NCBI GenBank assembly: GCA_002938315.1
Contig: PTLL01000015.1
Location: 1-38,266 of the forward strand
DNA from: Alphaproteobacteria bacterium MarineAlpha3_Bin2
GTDB taxonomy: Bacteria > Pseudomonadota > Alphaproteobacteria > Rhodospirillales > Casp-alpha2
Length of the DNA stretch: 38,266 nucleotides
Direction: 5' to 3'
The notes under the pieces were generated by a model. It saw nothing but the letters and a program-made list of their open reading frames with translations, made no database searches and had not been told where the DNA came from. Shown here piece by piece: positions 23,751 to 31,585 of this stretch (the stretch's first letter is position 1; each line of letters begins with the position of its first letter). Made by a program: the position numbers and the translations under genes.

Positions 23751-25238
23751 GTGAGTGGACGGGAAACGGATGTAGTGGTAGTCGGCGCCGGGAATGCAGC
23801 GCTGACGGCGGCGCTGGCGGCCAGGGAACAAGGCGCAAAGGTGCTGGTGTTGGAACGCGCCCCTTTTGATGAACGGGGCGGCAACAGCCGCTATACGGCC
23901 GGCGCCATCCGTTTCGCCTATGAGGGGCTGGACGATTTGCTGAAGGTGATGCCGGACCTGAACGAGGAAGAAATTAAAAACACCGATTTTGGCACCTATG
24001 GCCGCGACGAATATTTCGACGACATGGCCCGGATGACGCAGTATCGGGCCGATCCGGACATGGTCGAAATGCTGATCGATCACAGCCTCGACACCTTGAT
24101 CTGGATGGGCTCCAAGGGGATCAAGTTTCAGCCATCCTATGGCCGCCAGGCGTTCAAGGTCGATGGCCGGTTCAAGTTCTGGGGCGGGCTGTGCCTGGAA
24201 ACCTGGGGCGGCGGGCCGGGGCTGGTGGACGCGCTACTTTCCGCCATCGAAGCCAATGGCATCGAGATCGCCTACGCGACCCGGGGGGTTGAGCTGATCG
24301 TTGAGACCGGTGAGGTTAAGGGTGTCGTCGCCCGGGAAGGCAACGACATCTTTGATGTTCGCGCCAAGGCAGTGGTATTGGCGTCGGGCGGGTTCGAAGC
24401 CAATACGGAATGGCGGACCCGCTACCTTGGTCCCGGGTGGGATTTGGCGCCGGTGCGCGGCACCCGGTACAACACCGGCGACGGCATTAAAATGGCGCTC
24501 GATATCGGCGCCATGTCGACGGGCCATTGGTCCGGCTGTCACGCCGTCGGTTGGGACAGAAACGCGCCACCCTTCGGTGACCTGGACGTCGGCGATAATT
24601 TTCAAAAACACAGCTACCCCTTGGGCATCATGGTCAACGCCACCGGCAAACGGTTCGTCGATGAAGGTGCCGATTTCCGCAACTACACCTATGCCAAATA
24701 CGGCCACGTGGTCCTCCACCAGCCGGGCCAGTTCGCCTGGCAGATATTTGATTCCAAGGTCATCGACATGCTGCGGGATGAATACCGCATCCGCCAGGTC
24801 ACCAAGGTCACCGCCAATACGATTGAGGAACTAGCGGCCAAGCTGGACGATGTCGATGCGGATGCCTTCGTGCGTGAGGTCGAGGCCTATAATGCCGCCG
24901 TGCGCACCGACATTCCCTTCAATCCGGCGGTCTTGGACGGGCGTTGCACGGTCGGCCTGGACGTGCCGAAATCGCACTGGGCCAACCGGTTGGATGAGCC
25001 GCCTTACGAGGCCTATGCCATCACCGGCGGCATCACATTCACGTTCGGCGGGCTTAAGATCACCACCGAAGGCCACGTCATCGATGGCGACGGCATGCCG
25101 ATCTCCGGCCTCTACGCGGCGGGGGAACTCGTCGGTGGTTTGTTCTATTTCAACTATCCGGGCGGCACCGGCCTGATGTCGGGCGCCGTGTTCGGCCGCG
25201 CCGCCGGGGCTTCGGCGGGCCGGGCGGCGACGGGGTAA
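23751..25238 (+). CDS. FAD-dependent tricarballylate dehydrogenase (TcuA)-like flavoprotein
   Basis: GTG at 23751 is chosen because AAAGGG and GGGA lie at suitable distance; GTG at 23742 in the same frame is possible. The protein has about 495 residues. The FAD loop VVVVGAGNAALTAALAAREQGAKVLVLERA is followed by ERGGNSRYTAGAIRFAYEG, characteristic of TcuA, which oxidises tricarballylate to cis-aconitate. The fumarate-reductase-type flavoprotein domain includes LASGGFEANTEW and RYNTGDGIKMAL. The C-terminus has GGITFTFGGLKIT, LYAAGELVGGLFYFNYPGGTGLMSG. A tricarballylate-like or 3-oxosteroid-like substrate cannot be separated by eye. There is no TcuB partner, and the palindrome at 23671 lies just upstream. 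Confidence 0.85.
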   Translation: MSGRETDVVVVGAGNAALTAALAAREQGAKVLVLERAPFDERGGNSRYTAGAIRFAYEGLDDLLKVMPDLNEEEIKNTDFGTYGRDEYFDDMARMTQYRADPDMVEMLIDHSLDTLIWMGSKGIKFQPSYGRQAFKVDGRFKFWGGLCLETWGGGPGLVDALLSAIEANGIEIAYATRGVELIVETGEVKGVVAREGNDIFDVRAKAVVLASGGFEANTEWRTRYLGPGWDLAPVRGTRYNTGDGIKMALDIGAMSTGHWSGCHAVGWDRNAPPFGDLDVGDNFQKHSYPLGIMVNATGKRFVDEGADFRNYTYAKYGHVVLHQPGQFAWQIFDSKVIDMLRDEYRIRQVTKVTANTIEELAAKLDDVDADAFVREVEAYNAAVRTDIPFNPAVLDGRCTVGLDVPKSHWANRLDEPPYEAYAITGGITFTFGGLKITTEGHVIDGDGMPISGLYAAGELVGGLFYFNYPGGTGLMSGAVFGRAAGASAGRAATG

Positions 25239-25246
25239 GGGAACCC

Positions 25247-26041
25247 TCAGCGGCCCTTGAATTCGGGTTTGCGTTTTTCCATGAACGCCTTGCGGCCTTC
25301 CTGGTAGTCCTCACTGTTGAAGCAGTCGTCGACCACCTGCTGGCAAAGGTCCAGGTCGCGGTCATCGGCGTCCTTGAGCACCTGGCCGATCACCGTTTTT
25401 GCCGCCAGCACCGTCAACGGCGCATTGCCGGCGATGGTGGCCGCATACTCATCGACATAGGCAGCCAATTCATCGGGCGGCAGCACCCGATTGACCAGAC
25501 CCATTTGCAGGGCCTCTTCGGCGTCGAATTGACGCGCCGTGAAAAATATCTCCTTGGCCGCCGCCGGGCCGACATGGTCGACTAGAATCTTGAGGCCTTG
25601 CATCTTGTAACCCAGGCCCAGTTTGGCTGCCGGCACCGCGAACCGGGAATCGGCGGCGGCGATGCGCAGGTCACAGGTCATGGCGACACCGAGCCCGCCG
25701 CCGATGCAGAACCCATCGATCTTGGCGAGCAACGGTTTCCGGGCGTCGATCAGCGCGTCGGTGGCCTTTGAAACGGCTTCGTTGTAGACGGCGACGGCTT
25801 CCTCGCCGGACCGCTTCTTGGCGAATTCGGAAATGTCGGCGCCGGCTGAAAACGCCTTGCCGCCGGCCCCGGACAACACGATCACCCTGACCCCGTCATC
25901 TTCGGCGAAATCCGCCATAACGATGGGGATTCCCTGCCACATCTCATAGGTCAGGGCATTGCGCCGGGCCTGATTGTCGAAGGTGATGCGGCCGACGCCG
26001 TCTTTTTTATCGATGATCAATTGGTCGGTGATGGTGTCCAT
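25247..26041 (-). CDS. Enoyl-CoA hydratase/isomerase (crotonase) family protein, second copy
   Basis: The 264-residue protein starts at the ATG at 26041, which has AAGGA a few bases before it. Readings further upstream are not family-like. It contains AFSAGADISEFAKKR (63-77) and IDGFCIGGGLGVAMTCDLRI (108-127) as oxyanion-hole segments. The residues aligned to crotonase Glu144 and Glu164 are not obviously glutamates (VPAAKLGLGYK and KEIFFTARQF). Ordinary hydration is therefore unlikely, and isomerisation, hydrolysis or cleavage is more plausible. It converges with the flavoprotein gene with only 8 bases between stops and is divergent from the MFS gene. Confidence 0.87.
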   Translation of the reverse strand: MDTITDQLIIDKKDGVGRITFDNQARRNALTYEMWQGIPIVMADFAEDDGVRVIVLSGAGGKAFSAGADISEFAKKRSGEEAVAVYNEAVSKATDALIDARKPLLAKIDGFCIGGGLGVAMTCDLRIAAADSRFAVPAAKLGLGYKMQGLKILVDHVGPAAAKEIFFTARQFDAEEALQMGLVNRVLPPDELAAYVDEYAATIAGNAPLTVLAAKTVIGQVLKDADDRDLDLCQQVVDDCFNSEDYQEGRKAFMEKRKPEFKGR

Positions 26042-26201
26042 GGGGGTCCTTGGATTAGCTGGGTTCATTGCGCCGCGTATTGTTGCGCTTATGCTTTTTC
26101 CAGGCAAACAGTTAATGACGCCAGAGGTGAATAGGGGGTGCTTGCTAAGACCCGAAAGGCTGCTTAGATTCCTTTCCCCTTCAAGCAGAGGAACCTCCCT
26201 G

Positions 26202-27455
26202 TTGATAGCGACAATCGAGCGTCTCACGGGTCTGGAATGGAAAGGCCAGAGCACCGTCTTCCTACTCGGGCTGGGCCACGGCGGCATCCATTGGACCGCC
26301 GCCACGCTCTACTTGCTGCTGCCATTCATTACCCGCGATCTTGGCCTCACCTATACCGAGGCCGGGTTGCTGGTGGCGGTCTTTCATGTCTCCGCCTTTG
26401 CCGCCAATTTCGCCAGCGGCCTGGTCGTTGACGTCACCGGAAAGCGCGTCGTGTTCCAGGTGTTGTCGCTGGCGATCGGCGCCGGCGCCTTGCTAGCGTC
26501 GGGGTTCGCTCAGGGAATTTGGTGGCTGGTGCCGATGGTGGTTTTGATCGGCGCCACCAATAATCTATGGCATCCGCCCGCGATCTCGTTTTTGTCCGAA
26601 CATTATCCGAACCAACGTGGCTATGCGCTGTCCATTCATGCGCTGGGGGCGAACGTCGGTGATGCCGTGGCGCCGTTGGCGGCAGGCGCGTTGTTGGTGT
26701 GGGTGAGCTGGCGGGAAACGGCATCCTTGAGCGCCCTTCCCATATTTGTGGTGGCGGGCATGATCGGGGTGTTGCTGAGCAAACGGGACCGGCCGGCAGA
26801 TTCCTCTGAGCGGGGGGGAACGGCCGAGAAGACAGGACACGGGATGGGTCTAGCCGAATATTTTGAGAGCCTCAAGGCATTGGTCAAGAACCGGGCGGTT
26901 CTTCATCTTAGCCTGATGGCCGGGTTCAGGACCGTGGCCCAGATGGGGCTATTGATCTTCCTGCCGTTGTATCTGGCCGATGTCGTCGGCATGGGGCCGT
27001 TGATGATGGGGGTGACGATGATGACCCTGCAATTGGGCGGCGTCTGTGCGTCGCCCGTCGCCGGCGCCTGGTCAGACCGCATCGGCCGCCGCCCGGTGGT
27101 GTTGGGCGGCCTTTCCATCACCACGGTGTTGATCATCGTGCTGACGTTGGTGCAAAACGAAGTGGTCTTTATCGGCGGCGTCGCGGTGATGGGGTTTGCC
27201 ATGTATGCCGCCCGTCCCGTCATCCACAGTTGGATGATGGATCTGGCCCCGCCGGAAGTCGCCGCCAGCGCCACCAGTGTCATGTTCGGGGTGCAGGCGC
27301 TGTTTACCACCATCATGCTGGCAGTCGGCGGCGGAGTCGCCGATAAATGGGGATTGCAGGTGGTGTTTTACCTTCTCGCCGCCTCGATGCTGGTCGCCAA
27401 TGTGCTGGTATACATGCTGCCCAATAAGCTTCCCGACGACGCTTCCGGGGCCTAA
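26202..27455 (+). CDS. Major facilitator superfamily transporter
   Basis: TTG at 26202 is proposed as start because GAGGAA lies 8 bases before it; the in-frame ATG at 26115 adds 29 polar, non-membrane residues with no ribosome site. From TTG the protein has 417 residues and about 12 membrane segments in two halves, separated by a charged loop (SKRDRPADSSERGGTAEKTGHG). The first helix includes VFLLGLGHGGIHWTAATLYLLL, and motif A in the second half is SDRIGRRPVVLGG. The C-terminal half has WMMDLAPPEVAASATSVMFG. It could import or export an organic acid used by the cluster. Family relatives are uncharacterised drug/sugar/acid carriers, so the substrate is unknown. Confidence 0.88.
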   Translation: MIATIERLTGLEWKGQSTVFLLGLGHGGIHWTAATLYLLLPFITRDLGLTYTEAGLLVAVFHVSAFAANFASGLVVDVTGKRVVFQVLSLAIGAGALLASGFAQGIWWLVPMVVLIGATNNLWHPPAISFLSEHYPNQRGYALSIHALGANVGDAVAPLAAGALLVWVSWRETASLSALPIFVVAGMIGVLLSKRDRPADSSERGGTAEKTGHGMGLAEYFESLKALVKNRAVLHLSLMAGFRTVAQMGLLIFLPLYLADVVGMGPLMMGVTMMTLQLGGVCASPVAGAWSDRIGRRPVVLGGLSITTVLIIVLTLVQNEVVFIGGVAVMGFAMYAARPVIHSWMMDLAPPEVAASATSVMFGVQALFTTIMLAVGGGVADKWGLQVVFYLLAASMLVANVLVYMLPNKLPDDASGA

Positions 27456-28093
27456 ATACCCTTCTGGCGCATACGCCAGACCATAAGATCGATCCTGTCC
27501 TGGCCGTAGAAGGGTTCATTCTCAAACACCATCAACGGCACGCCCCAATGCCCAGCGGCATGATGTGCAGCTTGGTTTTCCTCAATAGCGTCGTCGTATG
27601 TATTGGGATCAGTGGCGACATCGGTTTCCTGCGTTTCCGGGTCCAGTCCTGCCCGGATCATGGCGTCGGTAAGGTGGGGTGGCTGGTCCCAGTGATCGAC
27701 GGAGCCATCCCAGATGATGCGCGACACTTGGTCCAGAAACGCTAGGCCTTTGCCGGCCATTACCGCCGCTTGGCCCAGTCGCGTAAGGCGGAAAATATAG
27801 GGTTGTTCTTTATCGGGGATGCCGGTTTCCATGTCCATGGAGATGGGATCGGGGATCGGCCGACGGAAGGGCACACCTAAGTTTTCAGCGACCCGGTGGC
27901 TGTCCAGCGTATGGTATGGGCGGTAAAGGGGATTGGTGGTCTTGAAGAAATCCGGCGTCCGCACGGCGATCGGGTAAATGGGGCGGACGTTGATTTCGAC
28001 TCCTAAGTTCCGATTTAGGGTCAGCAGGCGGTCCAGTGCCAGATAGCAGTAGGGGCTGCGGAAGGACCAGAATAGGTCGATCGAAAATCCCAT
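27452..28093 (-). CDS. DsbA-family / 2-hydroxychromene-2-carboxylate isomerase-like protein
   Basis: The 213-residue thioredoxin-fold protein begins SIDLFWSFRSPYCYLALDRL, with S13 of FRSPYCY in place of the redox CXXC cysteine. This is typical of HCCA isomerases and kappa-class GSTs that activate glutathione. The C-terminal part has the cis-proline region HWGVPLMVFENEPFYGQDRIDLM, common in this family. HCCA isomerase works in naphthalene catabolism, but relatives act in many glutathione-dependent isomerisations. Its stop overlaps the convergent MFS stop by 4 bases. It is third in a minus-strand group with a GST and an alpha/beta hydrolase, so a glutathione-linked ring or acid degradation is suggested. 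Confidence 0.85.
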   Translation of the reverse strand: MGFSIDLFWSFRSPYCYLALDRLLTLNRNLGVEINVRPIYPIAVRTPDFFKTTNPLYRPYHTLDSHRVAENLGVPFRRPIPDPISMDMETGIPDKEQPYIFRLTRLGQAAVMAGKGLAFLDQVSRIIWDGSVDHWDQPPHLTDAMIRAGLDPETQETDVATDPNTYDDAIEENQAAHHAAGHWGVPLMVFENEPFYGQDRIDLMVWRMRQKGI

Positions 28094-28116
28094 CTCGCCC
28101 CGTGCCTGGCCCTGTC

Positions 28117-29028
28117 TCAGCCCAGTCCCATCTGTTGCAGCACCGCTTGCGTCAAAACGCTTTTAGGGTCGGCGTATTCACCCAAGATGGTGAAATGATT
28201 GATGCCCTCCAGGGTCATCATCCAGCACTCGATGTTGCCCGGCGCCCCCCAATGTTCGGCGAAAACCTGGCTTTGGCGGATGAATTCCTCGCTTTCATCG
28301 CCGCCGACGCCGACGATCAGCGGCGCCTTGGTGGACGGTGACAGCGTCACCGGTGAATTTCGCGCCACCTGGTCCGGTGTAAATTGCAAAGTTTCCTGCA
28401 TGTAACTCAGCGGAATCGGCGTCAGGTCGAAAATACCGCTTAAGGCGCATCCGCCCTTGATGATATTGCCCGGCAGGTCGTCCCCAAGCGCCGGCCAAAC
28501 GGTCGACATCATCATCGCCGTCAGGTGACCGCCGGCGGAATGCCCGGATACAAAAAGCCGATTAGGGTCGCCGCCGAAGTCGACCGCGTTCCGATAGGTC
28601 CAGGCGATGGCGGCGCGGCATTGGCGGACCACTTCGTCCAGGTCCACCGACGGCACCAGGGCGTAATTGACGACAATAAGGGCCGCGCCCGATGGAATCA
28701 TGCCGCGGGCCAGGAAACGATAGTCGTTCTTGTGGCGGCTGAACCAATACCCGCCATGGAGAAAAACGTTAATTGGCATTCCGCCGGTAGGGGCGCCCTC
28801 TTTGGCCGGGGCGGGGGGGGCGGGTTTCGGCAGGTAGATATCCAGCGTTTCCTCGGCGCTGGGCCCATAGGAAACGTCAAGCCGGGTGTCGAAATCGGCC
28901 AGCACCGCATCGGCCTGAGCCTGATAGCCAGCATGAATGTCGGCGTGTTCCGGCACCCGGGCGCGATTATTGTACTGGGCGTCCAGTCCGGCTTGGTCAT
29001 AGCCTTGGTACAGGGGGGCGTCGTTCAT
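28117..29028 (-). CDS. Alpha/beta hydrolase (arylformamidase/carboxylesterase-like, HSL-type)
   Basis: This is a 303-residue hydrolase. The HGG oxyanion motif is at 91-93 (FLHGGYW), the nucleophile S164 is in SGHSAGGHLT, and D244 (VGGDESEEF) and H278 (EGINHFTIL) complete the triad. The N-terminal extension PLYQGYDQAGLDAQYNNRARVP resembles kynurenine formamidases and related arylformamidases, which hydrolyse N-formyl or ester bonds. It starts 10 bases after the GST stop and is followed by the DsbA/HCCA isomerase gene 23 bases later, so the three are probably one transcript. No signal peptide was seen, so it acts in the cytoplasm. Confidence 0.88.
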   Translation of the reverse strand: MNDAPLYQGYDQAGLDAQYNNRARVPEHADIHAGYQAQADAVLADFDTRLDVSYGPSAEETLDIYLPKPAPPAPAKEGAPTGGMPINVFLHGGYWFSRHKNDYRFLARGMIPSGAALIVVNYALVPSVDLDEVVRQCRAAIAWTYRNAVDFGGDPNRLFVSGHSAGGHLTAMMMSTVWPALGDDLPGNIIKGGCALSGIFDLTPIPLSYMQETLQFTPDQVARNSPVTLSPSTKAPLIVGVGGDESEEFIRQSQVFAEHWGAPGNIECWMMTLEGINHFTILGEYADPKSVLTQAVLQQMGLG

Positions 29029-29038
29029 GGGGCACCGT

Positions 29039-29659
29039 TCAGGTTAGGGGCATCATCACATGGTCCTGGTAGGCAGGGCGTTCCTGAAGTCTTTGGTGCC
29101 AAGCTTCCAGATTCGGCAGGGAAGGGCGTTCTACATCCATGGCGTACCAGCGGCTGACCGAACAGCCCACCGGAATATCGGCGATGGTGGGCGCCGGGCC
29201 GTTCACATAATCACTGCCGTCCAACTGATTGTCCAACAGGGCCCACAATTGCCCGGCCTGTTCAACGGCGGCGTTGACGGCGTCCACGTCGCGGTCTTCG
29301 GGCGCGGTGCGGATCAACTGCCAGAAAATCACCGTCATATGCGGGTGCAACTTGGTCAGATACCAGTCCATCCACTGTGATGCCAACGCCCGGCCGGTTT
29401 CATCTTCCGGCGACCACGGCGACCGACCGTATTTTTCGGAAATGTAGCGGAGGATAGAATGGGATTCCCAAAGGATGAAATCGCCGTCTTCCAGAGTCGG
29501 GACCAACCCGTTGGGATTTTTTGAAAGATAATCGGGGTCGTCGTTGCCACCGAACGGCCCGCCGATATCGACCCGTTCGATTTCTAAATCTAATTCCGCC
29601 GCCAGCCACATAACTTTCTGCACATTGACCGACGTCCTTCGGCCTAAGACCCTCAACAT
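29039..29659 (-). CDS. Glutathione S-transferase family protein
   Basis: The 206-residue protein has an N-terminal thioredoxin-like domain with glutathione-binding NPNGLVPTLEDGDFILWESHSI (NPNGLVP and the E-S pair near residues 48-67). A C-terminal helical domain contains ISEKYGRSPWSPEDETGRALASQWMDWY and GPAPTIADIPVG. The catalytic Ser/Tyr near the N-terminus may be S10 in RRTSVNVQKV. It joins glutathione to electrophiles or isomerises substrates. It opens a minus-strand group with the alpha/beta hydrolase and a glutathione-using isomerase-like protein. AAGGA stands upstream of the ATG. Its partner enzyme in the same transcript also uses glutathione, so a shared pathway is inferred. Confidence 0.9.
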   Translation of the reverse strand: MLRVLGRRTSVNVQKVMWLAAELDLEIERVDIGGPFGGNDDPDYLSKNPNGLVPTLEDGDFILWESHSILRYISEKYGRSPWSPEDETGRALASQWMDWYLTKLHPHMTVIFWQLIRTAPEDRDVDAVNAAVEQAGQLWALLDNQLDGSDYVNGPAPTIADIPVGCSVSRWYAMDVERPSLPNLEAWHQRLQERPAYQDHVMMPLT

Positions 29660-29686
29660 CTTATCGTCCTTTTTTCTTTTTTTGAT

Positions 29687-30406
29687 TTATTCAATCCGGG
29701 CACTGAACTTGTAGCCGCAGCCGACGACAGTGGTGATGATTTCCGGTTTTTTGGGGTTGGGCTCGATTTTCTTTCGCACCCGGCTGATGAGGATGTCAAT
29801 CAGCCGGTCGGTCGGCGCATCGGCATCCTGGCTGACGGCATCGAGCAGATAATCGCGGCTTAAAACCCTGTTGGGCGCTCTCGCCAGGGAGGTTAAAAGA
29901 TTGAACTCGGCACGTGTCAGCGTCACCTTGTCGCCGTCAGGGCCAGTGAGGCTATGACCACCGGCGTCCAGGGTCCATCCCAGGAACTTAAAAACCTCTG
30001 TCCGTTCCCGCAAGGCTTCTTCGGCGTTGGTGTTTGAGCCGTCGCCGGCACGGCCCAGAATATTGCGGACCCTGAGGGTCAGTTCCTCAGGGTCGAAGGG
30101 TTTGGTCAAATAGTCATCGGCGCCAATTTCCAGGGCCGCCAGCCTGTCTTTCTGTTCTTTCCTGGCGGTCACCACGATGATCGGTAAAGACGACCGGGCG
30201 CGGACTTGACGGGCCAACACCAGGCCGTCTTCATCGGGCAGGCCAAGATCCAGGAGCACCAGGTCTATGGCTTCGGAATCGATATAGGCGAGCATCTCCT
30301 TGCCGGTTGCGGCGAGGCTGACCTTGAAGCCATCATTCTGCATCTAGGCCGCCAGCAGGGATTGCACCAATTCATCGTCCTCGACGATCAGCAAATGTTT
30401 GTTCAT
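29687..30406 (-). pseudogene. OmpR/PhoB-family response regulator interrupted by an in-frame TAG
   Basis: Starting at the ATG at 30406, the frame gives MNKHLLIVEDDELVQSLLAA, the N-terminal receiver segment with acidic residues E9, D10 and D11, and then TAG at 30346-30344. Immediately afterwards comes ATG (30343) and QNDGFKVSLAATG, the rest of the receiver, with phospho-acceptor D53 in LLDLGLPDEDG and K in the later VTARKEQ. The winged-helix domain (TLTRAEFNLLTSLARAPNRVLSRDYL, then VVGCGYKFSARIE) is intact. The stop stands where the family usually has a tyrosine (LLAAY). A product from 30343 alone (218 residues) lacks strand 1 and the Mg2+ pocket. No histidine kinase is adjacent. Confidence 0.75.
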
Positions 30407-30659
30407 GGATATTGCGGCTCCGAATTTATCCTATCGACCAAAAAAGGCCTGGCAAAGGCTTAAAGGACCCTCAGAACGGTGAATTTCGGGCGTTAAAATA
30501 TGCCCAAAAGCCTCAGAAACAAGCCGTTACATTATTTCACATCATGTTAAAACCGCATTCATCGAATTGCAACAGAGAGGCCTTAAAACGAACACCATGA
30601 TAACGCTGGGTCCGCAGCGATTGCGGGAAGCAATATCGGATTAAAACCCGGAGGCGAAA

Positions 30660-31013
30660 ATGGTGAAGAGTAAACAAAAACCAGTCACTCAATCCGACCC
30701 CAAAAACCACCAGTCTCAATGGCGGGATTGGAGGGGGGATGTGAGCATCCTGGCGCCCAACCACGAAAATGTGGCGCTTCTGCCTTTGGGATATCCGCTC
30801 AAGCGGTCGTCGTTTAACCGTCGGGGAATGCACCTGATTGTACAGGGACCGAATTGTCCCGAGATTGTCGTTGCAAAATTTTTCAACGGCGGCGGGCAGG
30901 CCACCCTGTTGACCGAAGACGGCGCCGAGGTGTCCCGGCACATGGAATTGGTAATGGCGAATCTTTCTTCAAGGATAGAAGAGGCGTTGATCACCCTATC
31001 CGTTCCCGCCTAA
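30660..31013 (+). CDS. Small protein resembling the N-terminal module of large T1SS adhesins (uncertain)
   Basis: This is 117 residues starting at the ATG at 30660, 5 bases after GGAGG. The text contains FNRRGMHLIVQGPNCPEIVVAKFFNGGGQATLLTEDGAEVSRHME. The pattern of a hydrophobic repeat, 'F(F)...GG...L.T.DGA.V' and then a helix, resembles the N-terminal module of large repeat-containing secreted adhesins in alphaproteobacteria. No repeats follow; the frame simply stops. It may be a genuine small protein, or a truncated start of such a gene. The broken TolC gene nearby would fit a lost type I secretion system. I have no firm family assignment. Confidence 0.5.
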   Translation: MVKSKQKPVTQSDPKNHQSQWRDWRGDVSILAPNHENVALLPLGYPLKRSSFNRRGMHLIVQGPNCPEIVVAKFFNGGGQATLLTEDGAEVSRHMELVMANLSSRIEEALITLSVPA

Positions 31014-31123
31014 GAATAATCCTGTTTTTATCCCGCCCGTCTCATCCGGCTCATACCCCCGGTTGCCCTACATTAGACATTATTTACTGGCTATCCTACG
31101 GCTCCCTTGAAGGAGATATGGCC

Positions 31124-31420
31124 ATGAAAAAGGCGGCGATAGGACTGTTATTAATAGGCTTTCTGGCTTTTGAGGGCCGGGCTCTCGGCGCCGATACACC
31201 ACCCCCGCCGCCACCGTCAGGCAATGAAACACCAAGCGATTTGCTCAAGGATGCGACCCGCGGCATCCTCAGGGCTATGGGGCTGTTCTTGCAATCGATC
31301 CCGCAATACGAAGCGCCGGAGATCTTGAAAAACGGTGACATCATCATCCGCCGCAAAAACCCCGAACCGGCACCGGGCCCAAAACCTGAACCCGACGCCC
31401 CGGATAAAACCAGGATCTAG
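31124..31420 (+). CDS. Small exported protein with conserved APEILKNGDIIIRRK-type C-terminal motif
   Basis: ATG at 31124 is taken because AGGAG (31111-31115) lies 8 bases upstream; the ATG at 31118 is too close. The 98-residue product has a signal peptide (MKKAAIGLLLIGFLAFEGRALG, cleavage probably after ALG), a proline stretch, a short helix DLLKDATRGILRAMGLFLQS and IPQYEAPEILKNGDIIIRRKNP, ending in a proline/glutamate-rich tail. I recall the YxAPE-L-NGDIIIRRK motif from other alphaproteobacterial small periplasmic proteins, but no function is known to me. A cluster of 55-bp repeats begins 3 bases after the stop. Confidence 0.65.
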   Translation: MKKAAIGLLLIGFLAFEGRALGADTPPPPPPSGNETPSDLLKDATRGILRAMGLFLQSIPQYEAPEILKNGDIIIRRKNPEPAPGPKPEPDAPDKTRI

Positions 31421-31423
31421 AGC

Positions 31424-31576
31424 AAATCCCGAGCAAATGGACACATTTGCGACGACGAATTTGCGGTTATATAAAAGCGAATTCCGAGCAAGTGGCTCCA
31501 TTTACGACGACAAATTTGCGGTTATATAAAAGAAAATCCCGAGCAAATGGACACATTTGCGACGAAGAATTTGCGG
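31424..31576 (+). repeat. Three tandem copies of a 55-bp element
   Basis: Copy 1 is 31424-31478, copy 2 is 31479-31533 and copy 3 is 31534-31576 (last 12 bases missing). Copy 2 differs from copy 1 at 9 of 55 bases; copy 3 differs from copy 1 at 1 of 43. Copies 1 and 3 hold the perfect inverted repeat GCAAATG-GACA-CATTTGC (31433-31450 in copy 1), and copies 1 and 2 end in TTATATAA. The array fills the gap between the convergent stops of the small exported protein and the TolC remnant, so a hairpin-based terminator or dispersed repeat element is possible. There are no spacers between copies, so it is not a CRISPR. Confidence 0.9.
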
Positions 31577-31585
31577 AAAATGCCA

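Noticed and set aside
31335-31529. Small reading frame through the 55-bp repeats (for example KSEFRASGSIYDD text)
   Set aside because: It overlaps the end of the small exported protein, depends on the repeats and has no ribosome site; similar peptide text on both strands comes from the repeated DNA.
31424-31576. Repeat array considered as a CRISPR
   Set aside because: The 55-bp units abut directly with no unique spacers, and there are no Cas genes in the window.
13797-31576. The two 55-bp periods considered as the same repeat family
   Set aside because: The 13797 unit and the 31424 unit share no sequence similarity by eye; the equal length is treated as coincidence.
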